Position numbers and translations under genes: made by a program. A DNA stretch of 64,000 nt from Aliiroseovarius sp. S1339 (GTDB lineage Bacteria; Pseudomonadota; Alphaproteobacteria; Rhodobacterales; Rhodobacteraceae), in the NCBI RefSeq assembly GCF_023195695.1, contig NZ_JALPQG010000001.1, forward strand, positions 593,261 through 657,260, in the 5' to 3' direction. The notes beneath the pieces were generated by a model that saw nothing but the letters and a program-made list of their open reading frames with translations, did no database searches and was not told where the DNA came from. This document shows, in pieces, positions 46,245-54,629 of this stretch (positions are counted from its first letter, which is position 1; each line of letters starts with the position of its first letter).

Positions 46245-46330
46245 CGTCCACTCCTTGGTGGCTACGATGAGCAACAAACCCTCTCTTAGCAAATAATCCT
46301 ATTTGGACCCATAAGTGCTGACGTCAGACA

Positions 46331-47840
46331 GTTGATTCAGCCCGACATGCACGGTCGGGTTGGTGATCCGGCCATAGCGGGTGATGTCGTCGTTTTCATC
46401 GTAAGTTCCGGGGATCACATGACGATCAAGGATCTGCCCGTAATACGGAAGCTCTGTCAGCACTTCGCCGGTGCGACCGTCCGAATGGTGCCAGCCACAC
46501 GCTGCGACCGCTGCGCTGTAGGGCGTGACATCCGTCTCCAATGCGGCCAGAATCCGCGTTGTCGCCGTCAGGCCCAACCGTCCGTATCCCTCGGGCAACG
46601 GGGCATTGGCGGTGGCTACCGCGTGTTCCCGATCAAGCGCGTGTTGGGTCATCAGCCATTCCACTAAATCGGCGTGTTCCCTGTCACTTTGCACGGCGCG
46701 AATATGGCCGATCACACCCCATTGCGCTTCTGGGTCCACTTTTGACCACCCTGCCCCGAAACGGTCCGAATGCGACAGGCTGGCGCGGACAGGATCGCAG
46801 GCGATCGCGTCACGATTGGCGGTTTCGAGCGTGAAGGATTGCTCGGGCCGCAGTTTGATCACCTTGCCCAACGCCTTGAGCTTCATTGTCATACCAGCCA
46901 GCGACTTGGTGTGTTTCTTGTTGTCCAACGCATGAATGATCGTGTCACGCTCTTCCCGTGTCAGCGCACGCGCGGGCTCACCCCGGGCCGCAACTTTCAG
47001 ATTGTTCACCGTCTCATACAGGATACGCCTCTGGTTCAACGGATGTGCACTGGGTATGCGGCGCTCATCCGTAAACAGGCACAGCCCGACTTCTGGCGTC
47101 TTCAGCGGGCGCTGATGAAAAATGATCAACCTGATTTCATCGCGCAAATCATCTGTCAGAACGTCTGGGTGATGCTGCGCCTGCGCCTTCCACAACTGAT
47201 CAAACTCGTCAGACAGGTGATGGCGATCAGGATAGAAATCATACCCGGCCTCTTCTTTTTCGGCATGATCGCGGCGGGCCACGGTCAAGCGCGTACGGAC
47301 GGTCGGAACCTGCCGCGCATCCGCAGCAGAGGCGCGCCGCATGTGCAGGAATTCGCCATAGGTGCGGGCCTTCTTGCTGGCCATTTCCTCGTCTAGCCGT
47401 TTTGTGGCATCCTTTATCTTGCCACTTTCGTTGTCGCCGCGATCGGTCTTGCGGTTGGACTTGAAGCCACGTCGCTGGTTGAGGTGAAACAGCGCCCGTC
47501 CGAAATGCGGCAACGGCAGCGCATCATCCAGACCGTTTGCACGCAGAGCATAGGGATCCAATTGTTCCAACGCTCTGGCTTGCACTGGATCAGCGGGCAT
47601 CAATCCCACCTCGGCCATACGTTTCATCAATGCCGCTTTGCGCCGCAAATATCGGTCACGCCGACGCCGCTGAGACCGGGCCATGCGGCGATCAACTGCA
47701 AGCGAAGCACCCGACTTGGGATCGCGCCCATCCGAAAAGATGCGCACACCACCATCAACAACGGATGTGATCTTGCCGTCCTCTGTCGCATAAAGCCACC
47801 AGCCGATTGAATTAGTGCCAATATCCAGACCTAAGCGCAT
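46331..47840 (-). pseudogene. cas9: cas9 (type II-C), 5' half only, truncated by IS insertion
   Basis: About 503 codons of a Cas9. The N-terminus has RuvC-I MRLGLDIGTNSIGWW with catalytic Asp6, the arginine-rich bridge helix (DRRMARSQRRRRDRYLRRK) and the LNQRRGFKSNRKTD start of the recognition lobe. The coding sequence stops at NPTVHVGLNQ, the segment just before RuvC-II, where the IS end begins; the frame then runs nine more codons inside the IS to a stop at 46299. HNH, RuvC-II/III and the PAM-interacting domain are missing, and they do not reappear left of the IS. Start ATG 47840 is preceded by GAGGAG. Size and lack of large insertions suggest II-C. It cannot cleave DNA; it could at most bind guide RNA. 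Confidence 0.92.
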
Positions 47841-47889
47841 AGACAAACTCCTCAAAGCTCAAGGAGATTTGCACCAGAATGCAACTTAC

Positions 47890-48019
47890 TCAACCCAAAA
47901 GAGCATTTGACAGACAGTATCGCACCAGCGATAATCTCGTTGTTCAAAATTCGCGGTCGAGCCGTTAACAAGCATTCGATTGCACCACATTGAAACGCAG
48001 GCTACGGCCTGCGTTTTCT
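47890..48019 (+). ncRNA. Possible tracrRNA of the broken CRISPR-Cas locus
   Basis: A non-coding stretch directly upstream of, and divergent from, cas9. It ends in a near-perfect intrinsic terminator, and contains GGTCGAGCCGTTAACAAGC at 47955-47973, similar in form to the GGCCGT-type nexus that follows the anti-repeat in II-C tracrRNAs. The anti-repeat would be about 47915-47950. With no array in the window I cannot test pairing, so both the 5' end and the identity are tentative. Confidence 0.35.
47993..48019 (+). terminator. Strong intrinsic terminator upstream of the Fic gene
   Basis: A 10-bp perfect stem AAACGCAGGC/GCCTGCGTTT with a TACG loop, followed by TTTTCT. It ends a transcript coming from the left on the plus strand, although no protein gene precedes it in that direction, which implies a small RNA. 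Confidence 0.85.
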
Positions 48020-48156
48020 ATTATTGGATGCGGCTCTTTTCCAATATTCGCCAGTCCGGCAACCAAGATCGGCAACACATATCGGCAAAGACTTGCAGTG
48101 TTTGTGATGAACATCCTATAAATAAATATCTTTTTCTAAATTCAGGATCGGCAAAA

Positions 48157-49359
48157 ATGCTGGAAACACCGGGCAGAATCGAACCCTGCTTCTTTGAAGA
48201 ACACATCCCAGCCGAACTCGCCGACCTTTCGGTCGAAATCCAGCGGGAGGCAGCCCGGCTTGGGCAGGGGCTGCATCCCGATAGCGCAGCTGAGTTGGCC
48301 GATCTCGTCCGCGTCATGAACTGCTATTATTCAAACTTGATAGAGGGTCACAATACCCGACCCCGCGATATTGAACGCGCCCTCGCCGGAGCCACGCTCG
48401 AGGAAGAAACCCGCCCCCTCGCCCTGGAAGCACGCGCACATGTCATCGTTCAGCGTACCATCGACGAGATGCACCGGGCAGGCACCCTGCCCCGACCGAC
48501 ATCGGTCGAATTTCTCACCTGGGCGCATAAGGCTTTCTATGACGAAATGCCCGACGAGTTCCGCGTCATAGAACACCCGGATGGAACCCAGGAACCAATT
48601 ACACCCGGCCACATGCGACAAGACGGGGACCGCGAAGTGGCGGTTGGCCGCCATCTGCCCCCGTCATCACCGCGCGTCGCGTCTTTCATGGATCACTTCG
48701 ACAAACGGTTCCAGATTGCGGCGCGTTCAGCCAGCGGGCGGATCATCGCAATTGCTTCGGCACATCACCGATTGAACTACATCCACCCCTTCCCTGATGG
48801 AAACGGAAGGGTCAGCCGCCTGATGTCACACGCCATGGCGCTTATCGCTGGAATTGGCGGAGATGGGCTTTGGTCTGTCTCCCGTGGTCTCGCGCGCGGT
48901 CTGACGGATCCTGGCGAATACAAACGAATGATGGATCTCGCTGACAGTCCTAGACGCGGAGATCGTGATGGGCGCGGCAACCTTTCCGAAGCAGCGTTAA
49001 AGACCTACTGCGAGTGGTTCCTAAAGGTCACGCTTGATCAGATCTCGTTTTCCGCGAAGTTGTTTGATCTGGGCGGTCTGGACAAGCGCTACCGGCGCCT
49101 AGTCGAGGATATGATCGACGATAAGCGCGCACCTGACCTGATCTCTGCTGTCTTGCGCCATGGCACACTGGACCGCGGCGAGGCGCAAATTGTGCTCAAG
49201 ACATCCGAGCGGACAGCGCGCAATACCCTGAAACAGCTTACCACAGCAGGCTTCCTGACCTCTCCTTCCCCGAAAACTCCTGTTCGTCTTGCTTTTCCAT
49301 TGGACTATCGAGAAAGGCTCTTCCCAAATCTGTTCGCTGATGCTGATTTGCCAGCCTAA
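48157..49359 (+). CDS. Fic domain protein (AMP-transferase, class II)
   Basis: A 400-residue Fic protein. The N-terminal autoinhibitory helix has the S-x-x-x-E-G motif (SNLIEG, residues 59-64), placing it in class II. The catalytic loop is canonical: HPFPDGNGR, with His210. A C-terminal winged helix (ILKTSERTARNTLKQLTTAGFL, core SERTARNTL) may bind DNA. Such proteins AMPylate target proteins; the target is unknown. Start at 48157 has AGGATCGG upstream; the frame extends to 47980 through the candidate tracrRNA, without similarity. Being next to cas9 in a low-GC region it may belong to a defence or toxin cassette. Confidence 0.9.
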   Translation: MLETPGRIEPCFFEEHIPAELADLSVEIQREAARLGQGLHPDSAAELADLVRVMNCYYSNLIEGHNTRPRDIERALAGATLEEETRPLALEARAHVIVQRTIDEMHRAGTLPRPTSVEFLTWAHKAFYDEMPDEFRVIEHPDGTQEPITPGHMRQDGDREVAVGRHLPPSSPRVASFMDHFDKRFQIAARSASGRIIAIASAHHRLNYIHPFPDGNGRVSRLMSHAMALIAGIGGDGLWSVSRGLARGLTDPGEYKRMMDLADSPRRGDRDGRGNLSEAALKTYCEWFLKVTLDQISFSAKLFDLGGLDKRYRRLVEDMIDDKRAPDLISAVLRHGTLDRGEAQIVLKTSERTARNTLKQLTTAGFLTSPSPKTPVRLAFPLDYRERLFPNLFADADLPA

Positions 49360-49605
49360 CGCATCAGTATCACCATATGATCAGCAACTATTCCACAAGT
49401 TTCGCAATGGCGATCAACACCCAAGGTCACTACGTCATCGCAACGAAGATCCTTAAGGATGTCGAGGACCCGAGGAAGGTCGCTTTGGATCAACTTGCGA
49501 CCGTGCTCGACACGATCGATGTGCGGACGTCCGATCTGAGTCGTCCTGGCGAACCCGCAGCCTTTCGGAACAGTTGATCTGCTTTTCTGTGATTGCGGCG
49601 TTCCA

Positions 49606-49830
49606 TTACCAGTTTGGCACGCATTCGTCTTCGGGATCCGGTTCTACAGCGACCATGGGGATCCGAAGAGCCAAAGCATCTAATAGCTGTGTGATCCTTT
49701 CTGGATCGCCGCGGCCAACAATTTTTCCGTCAGGAACAATTGCAATGGCGGTGCCGCCTAGACAAAGGCGAAGAACAAATCCGTGGTCCAGTTTCAGTTC
49801 GGCAGTCTCGCCAGGGAACACCTCATGCAC
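49606..49830 (-). CDS. Small protein of unknown function (start uncertain)
   Basis: About 74 residues, VHEVFPGETAELKLDHGFVLRLCLGG... ending DPEDECVPNW; the composition looks like a real beta-rich domain, and the frame continues upstream only as Arg/Ser-rich nonsense that overlaps the next gene. No ATG fits; GTG at 49830 is a guess. It may be a separate gene coupled to the 96-residue gene upstream, or the shifted 3' part of that gene after a frameshift. I do not recognise it. Confidence 0.4.
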   Translation of the reverse strand: MHEVFPGETAELKLDHGFVLRLCLGGTAIAIVPDGKIVGRGDPERITQLLDALALRIPMVAVEPDPEDECVPNW

Positions 49831-49847
49831 AGCGCTAAGAGCGCAAT

Positions 49848-50138
49848 TTAACAGTTCCCCTCGTGAAATGCCGGTCGCCCTAGAATCTGACAGATCCACG
49901 CGATATCCGATGTCACCTTCCGCAAGCTCCCCTCCATACTTTCTTGTCGGGCGCTCATCCTCTCGAAGGCTTCCACGCCGGGGAATAGCACCTCCAGGAC
50001 TTCCACGTGTTTCTCCATCGCGATCCTGATCCGCGCAGCACTCTGATCGTCCGCTCCGCGCCCCAGAACTTGACGGAGTAAATCGCACAGTTCTTCCATC
50101 AGGATTTCCATTGCGGCGGGTGAAGTCAAATCGGGCAT
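49848..50138 (-). CDS. Hypothetical protein, helical
   Basis: A 96-residue, mostly helical protein (MEILMEELCDLLRQVLGRGADDQS, then IAMEKHVEVLEVLFPGVEAFERM; cited in part) without recognised family. GGAGA lies nine bases before the ATG. Its stop is 18 bp upstream of the reading frame at 49830 on the same strand. No membrane segment or cofactor motif. Confidence 0.5.
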   Translation of the reverse strand: MPDLTSPAAMEILMEELCDLLRQVLGRGADDQSAARIRIAMEKHVEVLEVLFPGVEAFERMSARQESMEGSLRKVTSDIAWICQILGRPAFHEGNC

Positions 50139-50606
50139 GGTTCAAGGTCTCCATTTTTTTGGTGAGTGATGCATAGGCGGTGAGGTCGATCATCGCTATT
50201 TGGCGAAGGATTCGACTTTCGGCGATCATGATGCCGAGCGCCTTTGTCAGCGCTGATAGGCGAGACCGCAGTCTCATCCACAGAGGATTCGTGGCCGACG
50301 ACTTCCCCTGCGTCCCAGCCTCGAAGACCAGGTGGCAGAACGGTACGGAACGTGTTCGGACCTATGTGCGGGACAGAGCCATTTGGTTGATCGCTTCTTC
50401 TACAACATCAAGCACTGGCGCCAATAGCCACTTGACCGGATTTGATCATCGTTAAACAAGTTTTCGTTTTCCTTTCCCCTTATTAAGCGATGATACATAA
50501 CGACCTTAGGCAAGCGGTTTCCCTCACTTGAGACCGAAACAGGCAGGCAGATTGGCGCGTCATCCGTCCGAAATTTCCTGGCATCGACAGGCTCGTGACC
50601 CGATTT

Positions 50607-51011
50607 TGTAACGACGAGATGCCCTTCGGATCGGAGTTCATTTTTTATGCCAATGTCATTTCATGATCGTTTAACAAGTCTGGAGCCCTGATTTTGTAAC
50701 GCTTTCAGGAGCAAACTACGCCCAAAAAAGCAAATACATCAATGAAAACAAGGATGTAACGGAGTTTCAATCCTGTAACGCCCGCTGTGACATGAATAAT
50801 CTTTAGAATTCAGTGGTTTATATTATTATATAACGCTGTAACAGATATATATCTAAGTATAAACGCGCACGCACGCACGCGCGCACGCAAAGACATATTT
50901 CCGAGCGTAACGCGTGACATGCGCTAAGTTATTGAAAACATTGAACACCTGTGTAACGCTCACTATTTTGGGCGGGAAAATCATTTAATATCAATTAATT
51001 AGAATGTAACG
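50607..51011. repeat. Dispersed TGTAACG direct repeats (iteron-like)
   Basis: Exact TGTAACG at 50607, 50695, 50755, 50774, 50952 and 51005 (start positions), all on the same strand, with variants ATAACGC (50830), TGTAACA (50837) and GCGTAACGC (50905). Two copies share the longer context GATTTTGTAACG, and two share TGTAACGCCCG. Same orientation of every copy argues for protein-binding iterons rather than chance. Confidence 0.65.
50863..50888. repeat. Alternating purine-pyrimidine (ACGC)n tract
   Basis: About 26 bp of ACGC/GCGC repeats, able to adopt Z-DNA, sitting between an AT-rich block and further TGTAACG copies. Confidence 0.8.
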
Positions 51012-51310
51012 CCCGATAAGGGCGAATAGCACCTTTTTCGTTTCTGCGGCGAGACCTGTTCTTCGTAAAACATCTGAACCTCAAGGACGCCGACCTCGCA
51101 TGGTTCACCCAAAGCCTGGCAGCGTTGATTGGTGCCAATGCTGCATATAGACCCGTGGCTTGAATTGGGAGTGGCTGGGGTATCATCAAGGTGAATGATC
51201 GAGGTTGATCAGCCCCACCTAAGCGGTCCAGTTTGAATGTTAGTGCATGATTGGCTGAGCTGCTCCCCATGTTCGGACCACCCGGCTGGAGATTTCCCGG
51301 GGGTTGAGGC

Positions 51311-51494
51311 TCAGGGTGCTAGTTGCAGGTCTGAGCCATTCATCAGCGAGATCGGTGGGTTGTTCCCGATTGCGCTGTGGGGGCGAACTTCGTTGTAGTC
51401 CTACGCGACTCCTCCTTTTTGCCCGGGCATCGTCAAGGCTCATGAACCAGTGTGTGTTCAGGCATTCCGCTCGGAACTTGCCGTTTAAGCTTTT
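51311..51494 (-). pseudogene. Remnant of an IS3-family OrfB, 3' end
   Basis: On the minus strand, LNGKFRAECLNTHWFMSLDDARAK is the late OrfB region; after a frameshift, DYNEVRPHSAIGNNPPISLMN continues in another frame and ends at a stop at 51311. A premature TAG precedes DYNEVRPH. Only the last fifth of the transposase survives; its upstream end cuts into the duplicated module gene at about 51495. Confidence 0.8.
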
Positions 51495-51653
51495 GATGAA
51501 GCTTGGGCGCAGGTTGGAATCAAGTGCGAAGCGCTTGTTCGTGCTGGAAACACTTCAACTATCGTCAACCGGACGCCGGAACATCTTAACCTAGCAGAAG
51601 AACGGGTAATCTGGCCCAAACTTAATCGAAGCGCTGAAAACTCCTTGTATTAA
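51495..51653 (+). pseudogene. Truncated copy 1 of module gene X (unknown function)
   Basis: The last 52 codons of a gene, from DEAWAQVGIKCEALVRAG to NRSAENSLY. It aligns with the end of the gene at 59111-59368: EAL-x-x-AGN-x-S, PEHL and ERVIWP are shared, about half of all residues. Its 5' end was lost where the IS3 remnant joins. As in the other copy it is followed directly by a small MxDYxWLL protein gene. Confidence 0.75.
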
Positions 51654-51708
51654 CGCTTTGTTAAGCGCCGACATGAAAGGTAGTAGAAACTACTTTGAGG
51701 CGACCTGG

Positions 51709-51927
51709 ATGCATGACTACAAGTGGCTCTTAGACAACCTATTCTGCTTGACCAGTTTGGCCGAATTTCGGGGACAACCCGAAGTGAGCGATATTCTGCT
51801 ACAGCTTCATCATGATATAGAATTGATGCCTCGAGGAGTTTTGAATAGCGAAGCGGGCATGCGTGGCAGCAACGTTGTTTCTATTAGGTCCAAACAGAAT
51901 GACATAATAACAGATGAAGCAGGGTAG
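51709..51927 (+). CDS. Small MxDYxWLL protein, copy 1 of the duplicated module
   Basis: A 72-residue protein, MHDYKWLLDNLFCLTSLAEFRG followed by EVSDILLQLHHDIEL and a polar tail. Two thirds of its first 39 residues match a 49-residue protein at 59424, so it is under selection or recently duplicated. GAGG lies eight bases upstream of the ATG. It looks like a short amphipathic helical pair; no known family recognised. The tail (residues 40-72) has no counterpart in copy 2. Confidence 0.7.
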   Translation: MHDYKWLLDNLFCLTSLAEFRGQPEVSDILLQLHHDIELMPRGVLNSEAGMRGSNVVSIRSKQNDIITDEAG

Positions 51928-52025
51928 AGGCTGAAAGCTACATCTAACCCTGACACACATTACGAATAGACAACAGTATTTCCAGGCAAGCCTTTCCCAG
52001 CAGTCGGGCGGAAAAGCTTGCGAAG

Positions 52026-52265
52026 TCAGTTGATCAGCGCATGCTGAATGCTAGAACCGTCAGAAAAGGCGTTTTGGGACTGTGAGAGCTCGAATAGACG
52101 CTCCCCGACCAGACTTGTGTAGCCCCGTACGGTTTCAATCCCTTTCCTTGTTTGATCAACCTCTAGCAGAAGGTCTCCATCAAGAAGCATTTCCAGAACG
52201 GTTGAAATATTCTTTAGCGCCATCGACATTTCCAGCATAGCGCTCTCGTTGTTTCCATTAGTCAT
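52026..52265 (-). CDS. Hypothetical small helical protein
   Basis: A 79-residue protein, MTNGNNESAMLEMSMALKNI then TVLEMLLDGDLLLEVDQ, mostly helical and acidic. The ATG at 52265 has GGAGG upstream, a strong site that supports it being real; the frame extends to 52310 only as unlikely sequence. Convergent with the small MxDYxWLL gene. No family recognised. Confidence 0.6.
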   Translation of the reverse strand: MTNGNNESAMLEMSMALKNISTVLEMLLDGDLLLEVDQTRKGIETVRGYTSLVGERLFELSQSQNAFSDGSSIQHALIN

Positions 52266-52519
52266 TACAATACCTCCACCAGGTCTTATTGATGACAAGC
52301 ATTCGCCCAATTGGTTAAGAGTTGATTAATGTATCATTCATGCTTCTTAACGTCGGCTGAATCTCGCTTAAGTTGGGCGCAATGCATCATGAAAAACTCA
52401 ACGACAACGATAAGGCGCTGCGGCATGCACGACAGCATGGGGTGATATCGAATGTGACCTTCTGCCCTGGAATGTCCGGCATTTAGGGTTAGCCAGTTCT
52501 CCAATTGAGGTGCCAAACA

Positions 52520-52693
52520 ATGAACAGAAACCGTTTCACGGAAGAACAGATCCTTGGGATTTTGAAAGATCACCAGACAGGGATTGGTGCAAAGGAGTTC
52601 TGCCGCGAGCACAGCGTCAGCGATGTTACGTTTTATAAATGGCAGTCCAAGTATGGCGGGACGGAAGTGTCCGACGCGCAAGAGCCGAAAGAG
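52520..52693 (+). pseudogene. IS3-family OrfA, interrupted by the IS66-type element
   Basis: MNRNRFTEEQILGILKDHQTG and a helix-turn-helix (FCREHSVSDVTFYKWQSKYGG) identify an IS3-family OrfA. It stops at SDAQEPKE where the IS66-type left end begins; after that element a decayed continuation (AVGVKNSRPGS, expected ALExENSRLK) runs on from 55201. OrfB is missing. Confidence 0.8.
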
Positions 52694-52766
52694 GTAAGCG
52701 GTGCGCCGCCCCCACCTTCCTGACATCTGTCTGATCTGCAAGTCGTTTTCCAAGTGTAGATTTGGA

Positions 52767-52955
52767 ATGGAGATGACGGATGCGTTCAAGGGGCGTGTTG
52801 TGGCGGAGACGCTGGTGCCCGGTGTGACGGTCAACGAGGTGGCGCGGCGGCATGATCTGCGGCCCAATCATTTGTCATCGTGGCGGCGGATGGCAAAGGA
52901 CGGCAAGCTGGTTGTGCCGGATTTGGCGGCACGTCCGCCGACTGCGGCAGAGTGA
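52767..52955 (+). CDS. tnpA: IS66-type TnpA-like HTH protein
   Basis: A 62-residue protein: [42 protein letters not shown] (core [20 protein letters not shown]) is a helix-turn-helix as in IS66 TnpA. Shorter than usual (about 110-140), so it may be truncated at its end where tnpB would begin. Starts at 52767 (ATG, GGA upstream). Confidence 0.8.
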   Translation: MEMTDAFKGRVVAETLVPGVTVNEVARRHDLRPNHLSSWRRMAKDGKLVVPDLAARPPTAAE

Positions 52956-53009
52956 ATCAGGCAGGCTTTTGCACGGGTGATTGGTTGCATCTTTTGATAG
53001 GTATCCGCC

Positions 53010-54629
53010 ATGATGACGGGTTCAAATCTACCAGATGATATTGATGCGCTGAAGGCCATGATCCTGGCTTCTCAGGCTGAGATTGCTCAGCGGGATGCGC
53101 TGCTCGCGGATCGGGACGCTGTTATTGAACGCAAGGAAGATTGCATCCTGCGGTTGGAGAAGTTGGTCTCTGACTTCAAACACGCCTGGTTCGGCGCGCG
53201 CTCCGAGAAGACCGATCCTGAGCAATATGAGCTGGCGCTGGAAGACATCGAAACGGCGATTGCGGCGGTTCATGCCGAAGACGAAGCCGTTGATCTACCC
53301 ACATCGCGCGCGGCCAAGCCACGCAACACCAATCGTGGATCTCTGCCCAAGCATCTGCCCCGCATCGAAGAGATTATTAAGCCCGACAGCACGATCTGCG
53401 CCTGCGGTGCCGAGCGCCATGTGATTGGTGAGGACGAGTCCGAACGCCTCGATATCATCCCCGCGCAGTTCCGTGTGATTGTCACCCGCCGCCCAAAATA
53501 TTCCTGCCGATCTTGCACAAACGGGGTCGTTCAGGCACCTGCACCAGCACGTCTGATCGCAGGCGGCATGCCAACAGAGGCTACGGTGGCGCATGTGCTG
53601 GTCAGCAAATATGCGGATCACCTGCCGCCCTATCGTCAGGCACAGATTTACAGCCGCCAAGGGATCGATCTGGACCGTTCCACCCTCGCTGGATGGGTTG
53701 GCAAAGCGGCTTATGAGTTGCGGCCTGTGTTCGATGCGTTGATGGCTGATTTGAAGCGGTCCTCGAAGTTGTTCATGGATGAAACCCGCGCGCCAGTGTT
53801 GGATCCGGGCAAACGCAAAACGAAAACTGGATACTTCTGGGCGCTGGCCCGCGATGACCGACCGTGGGCTGGTGCGGCCCCGCCCGGTGTCGCCTTCACC
53901 TATGCACCGGGGCGGTCCGGCCAATATGCAGATGATATTTTGAAAGGCTTCTCGGGCATCCTTCAAGTTGATGGCTATGCAGGCTACGACCGCTTGCTCA
54001 AACGCGTGGATGACTGTGTTGCATTGGCCTATTGCTGGGCGCATGCGCGGCGTAAATTGCACGAGGTTGCGCAATCCGGCACAGCCCCGATTGCCGAAGA
54101 GGGGTTGAAACAGATCGCTGCCCTCTATCGGATCGAAAAGGATATCCGAGGCCTGAGCACCAAAGCCCGGCTGGCGGCACGGCAAGATCAGTCAGCCCCG
54201 CTGATTGCAGCGTTCAAAGCATGGTTGGTCGCCAATCGCGCCCGCGTCTCCTCCAAAGCCCCTCTGGGCGAAGCGCTCAAATACATCGCAAAATACTGGA
54301 GCGGCTTGGTGCTGTTCCTTGATGATGGACGTATCGAAATGGATAGCAATGCCGTGGAGCGGACGATCCGGCCCATCGCCTTGAACCGCAAAAACGCACT
54401 CTTCGCTGGCCATGACGCCGGAGCGGCAAACTGGGGTGTCATCGCCTCCCTGATCGAAACCTGCAAACTCAACGAAGTTGATCCGCATACTTATCTGACA
54501 GGCACGCTCACAGCCATTGTGAACGGCCATAAACAATCCGATATCGACGACTTACTGCCGTGGAATTACAACGAGGTCAGGCAAAAAGGATACGGTCATG
54601 AGCATCATCGAAATCAAGGTCACGCTTGA
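53010..54629 (+). CDS. tnpC: IS66 family transposase TnpC
   Basis: A 539-residue IS66 transposase: N-terminal leucine-zipper-like region with LRLEKLVSDFKHAWFGARSEK, a zinc-binding segment (CACGAERHVIGEDESERLDIIPAQF and YSCRSC), then the DDE core with Asp in KLFMDETRAPVLDPG, Asp in LQVDGYAGYDRL and Glu in MDSNAVERTIRP, and the C-terminal DHTYL-like DPHTYLTGTL. Complete, no frameshift. Confidence 0.93.
   Translation: MMTGSNLPDDIDALKAMILASQAEIAQRDALLADRDAVIERKEDCILRLEKLVSDFKHAWFGARSEKTDPEQYELALEDIETAIAAVHAEDEAVDLPTSRAAKPRNTNRGSLPKHLPRIEEIIKPDSTICACGAERHVIGEDESERLDIIPAQFRVIVTRRPKYSCRSCTNGVVQAPAPARLIAGGMPTEATVAHVLVSKYADHLPPYRQAQIYSRQGIDLDRSTLAGWVGKAAYELRPVFDALMADLKRSSKLFMDETRAPVLDPGKRKTKTGYFWALARDDRPWAGAAPPGVAFTYAPGRSGQYADDILKGFSGILQVDGYAGYDRLLKRVDDCVALAYCWAHARRKLHEVAQSGTAPIAEEGLKQIAALYRIEKDIRGLSTKARLAARQDQSAPLIAAFKAWLVANRARVSSKAPLGEALKYIAKYWSGLVLFLDDGRIEMDSNAVERTIRPIALNRKNALFAGHDAGAANWGVIASLIETCKLNEVDPHTYLTGTLTAIVNGHKQSDIDDLLPWNYNEVRQKGYGHEHHRNQGHA

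Larger units (their letters stand above)
44828..46330 (-). mobile_element. IS3-type insertion sequence interrupting cas9
   Basis: A 1503-bp element with two transposase genes. Its ends read inward as TGTCCGTCGTCAGG (from 44828) and TGTCTGACGTCAGC (from 46330), continuing imperfectly through GGGxCCAA to CTAAGAGAG(A/G)GTTTG about 40 bases in. Left and right flanks (GCAAG and GTTGA) do not match, so there is no target duplication. Insertion lies exactly after the cas9 codons for NQ; loss of the duplication and of the cas9 3' half indicates an IS-adjacent deletion. Confidence 0.8.
50456..51240. other. Gene-free AT-rich region with iteron-like repeats
   Basis: Nearly 800 bp without a credible gene on either strand (the gap really begins at 50139). 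It contains at least six exact TGTAACG copies, an AT-rich block (50815-50860), and an alternating ACGC tract (50863-50888). The arrangement resembles a replication origin or a large regulatory region of an integrated plasmid or phage-like element. No replication initiator gene is adjacent. Confidence 0.5.

Noticed and set aside
49377..49577. A 66-codon frame just after the Fic gene
   Set aside because: Weak start context and no similarity; it could be the antitoxin-like partner of Fic, but position alone is not enough, and class II Fic proteins carry their own inhibitory helix.
50863..50888. CRISPR array
   Set aside because: It is a simple ACGC repeat with no unique spacers. No regular 36-bp repeat array was found in the window despite the cas9 remnant.
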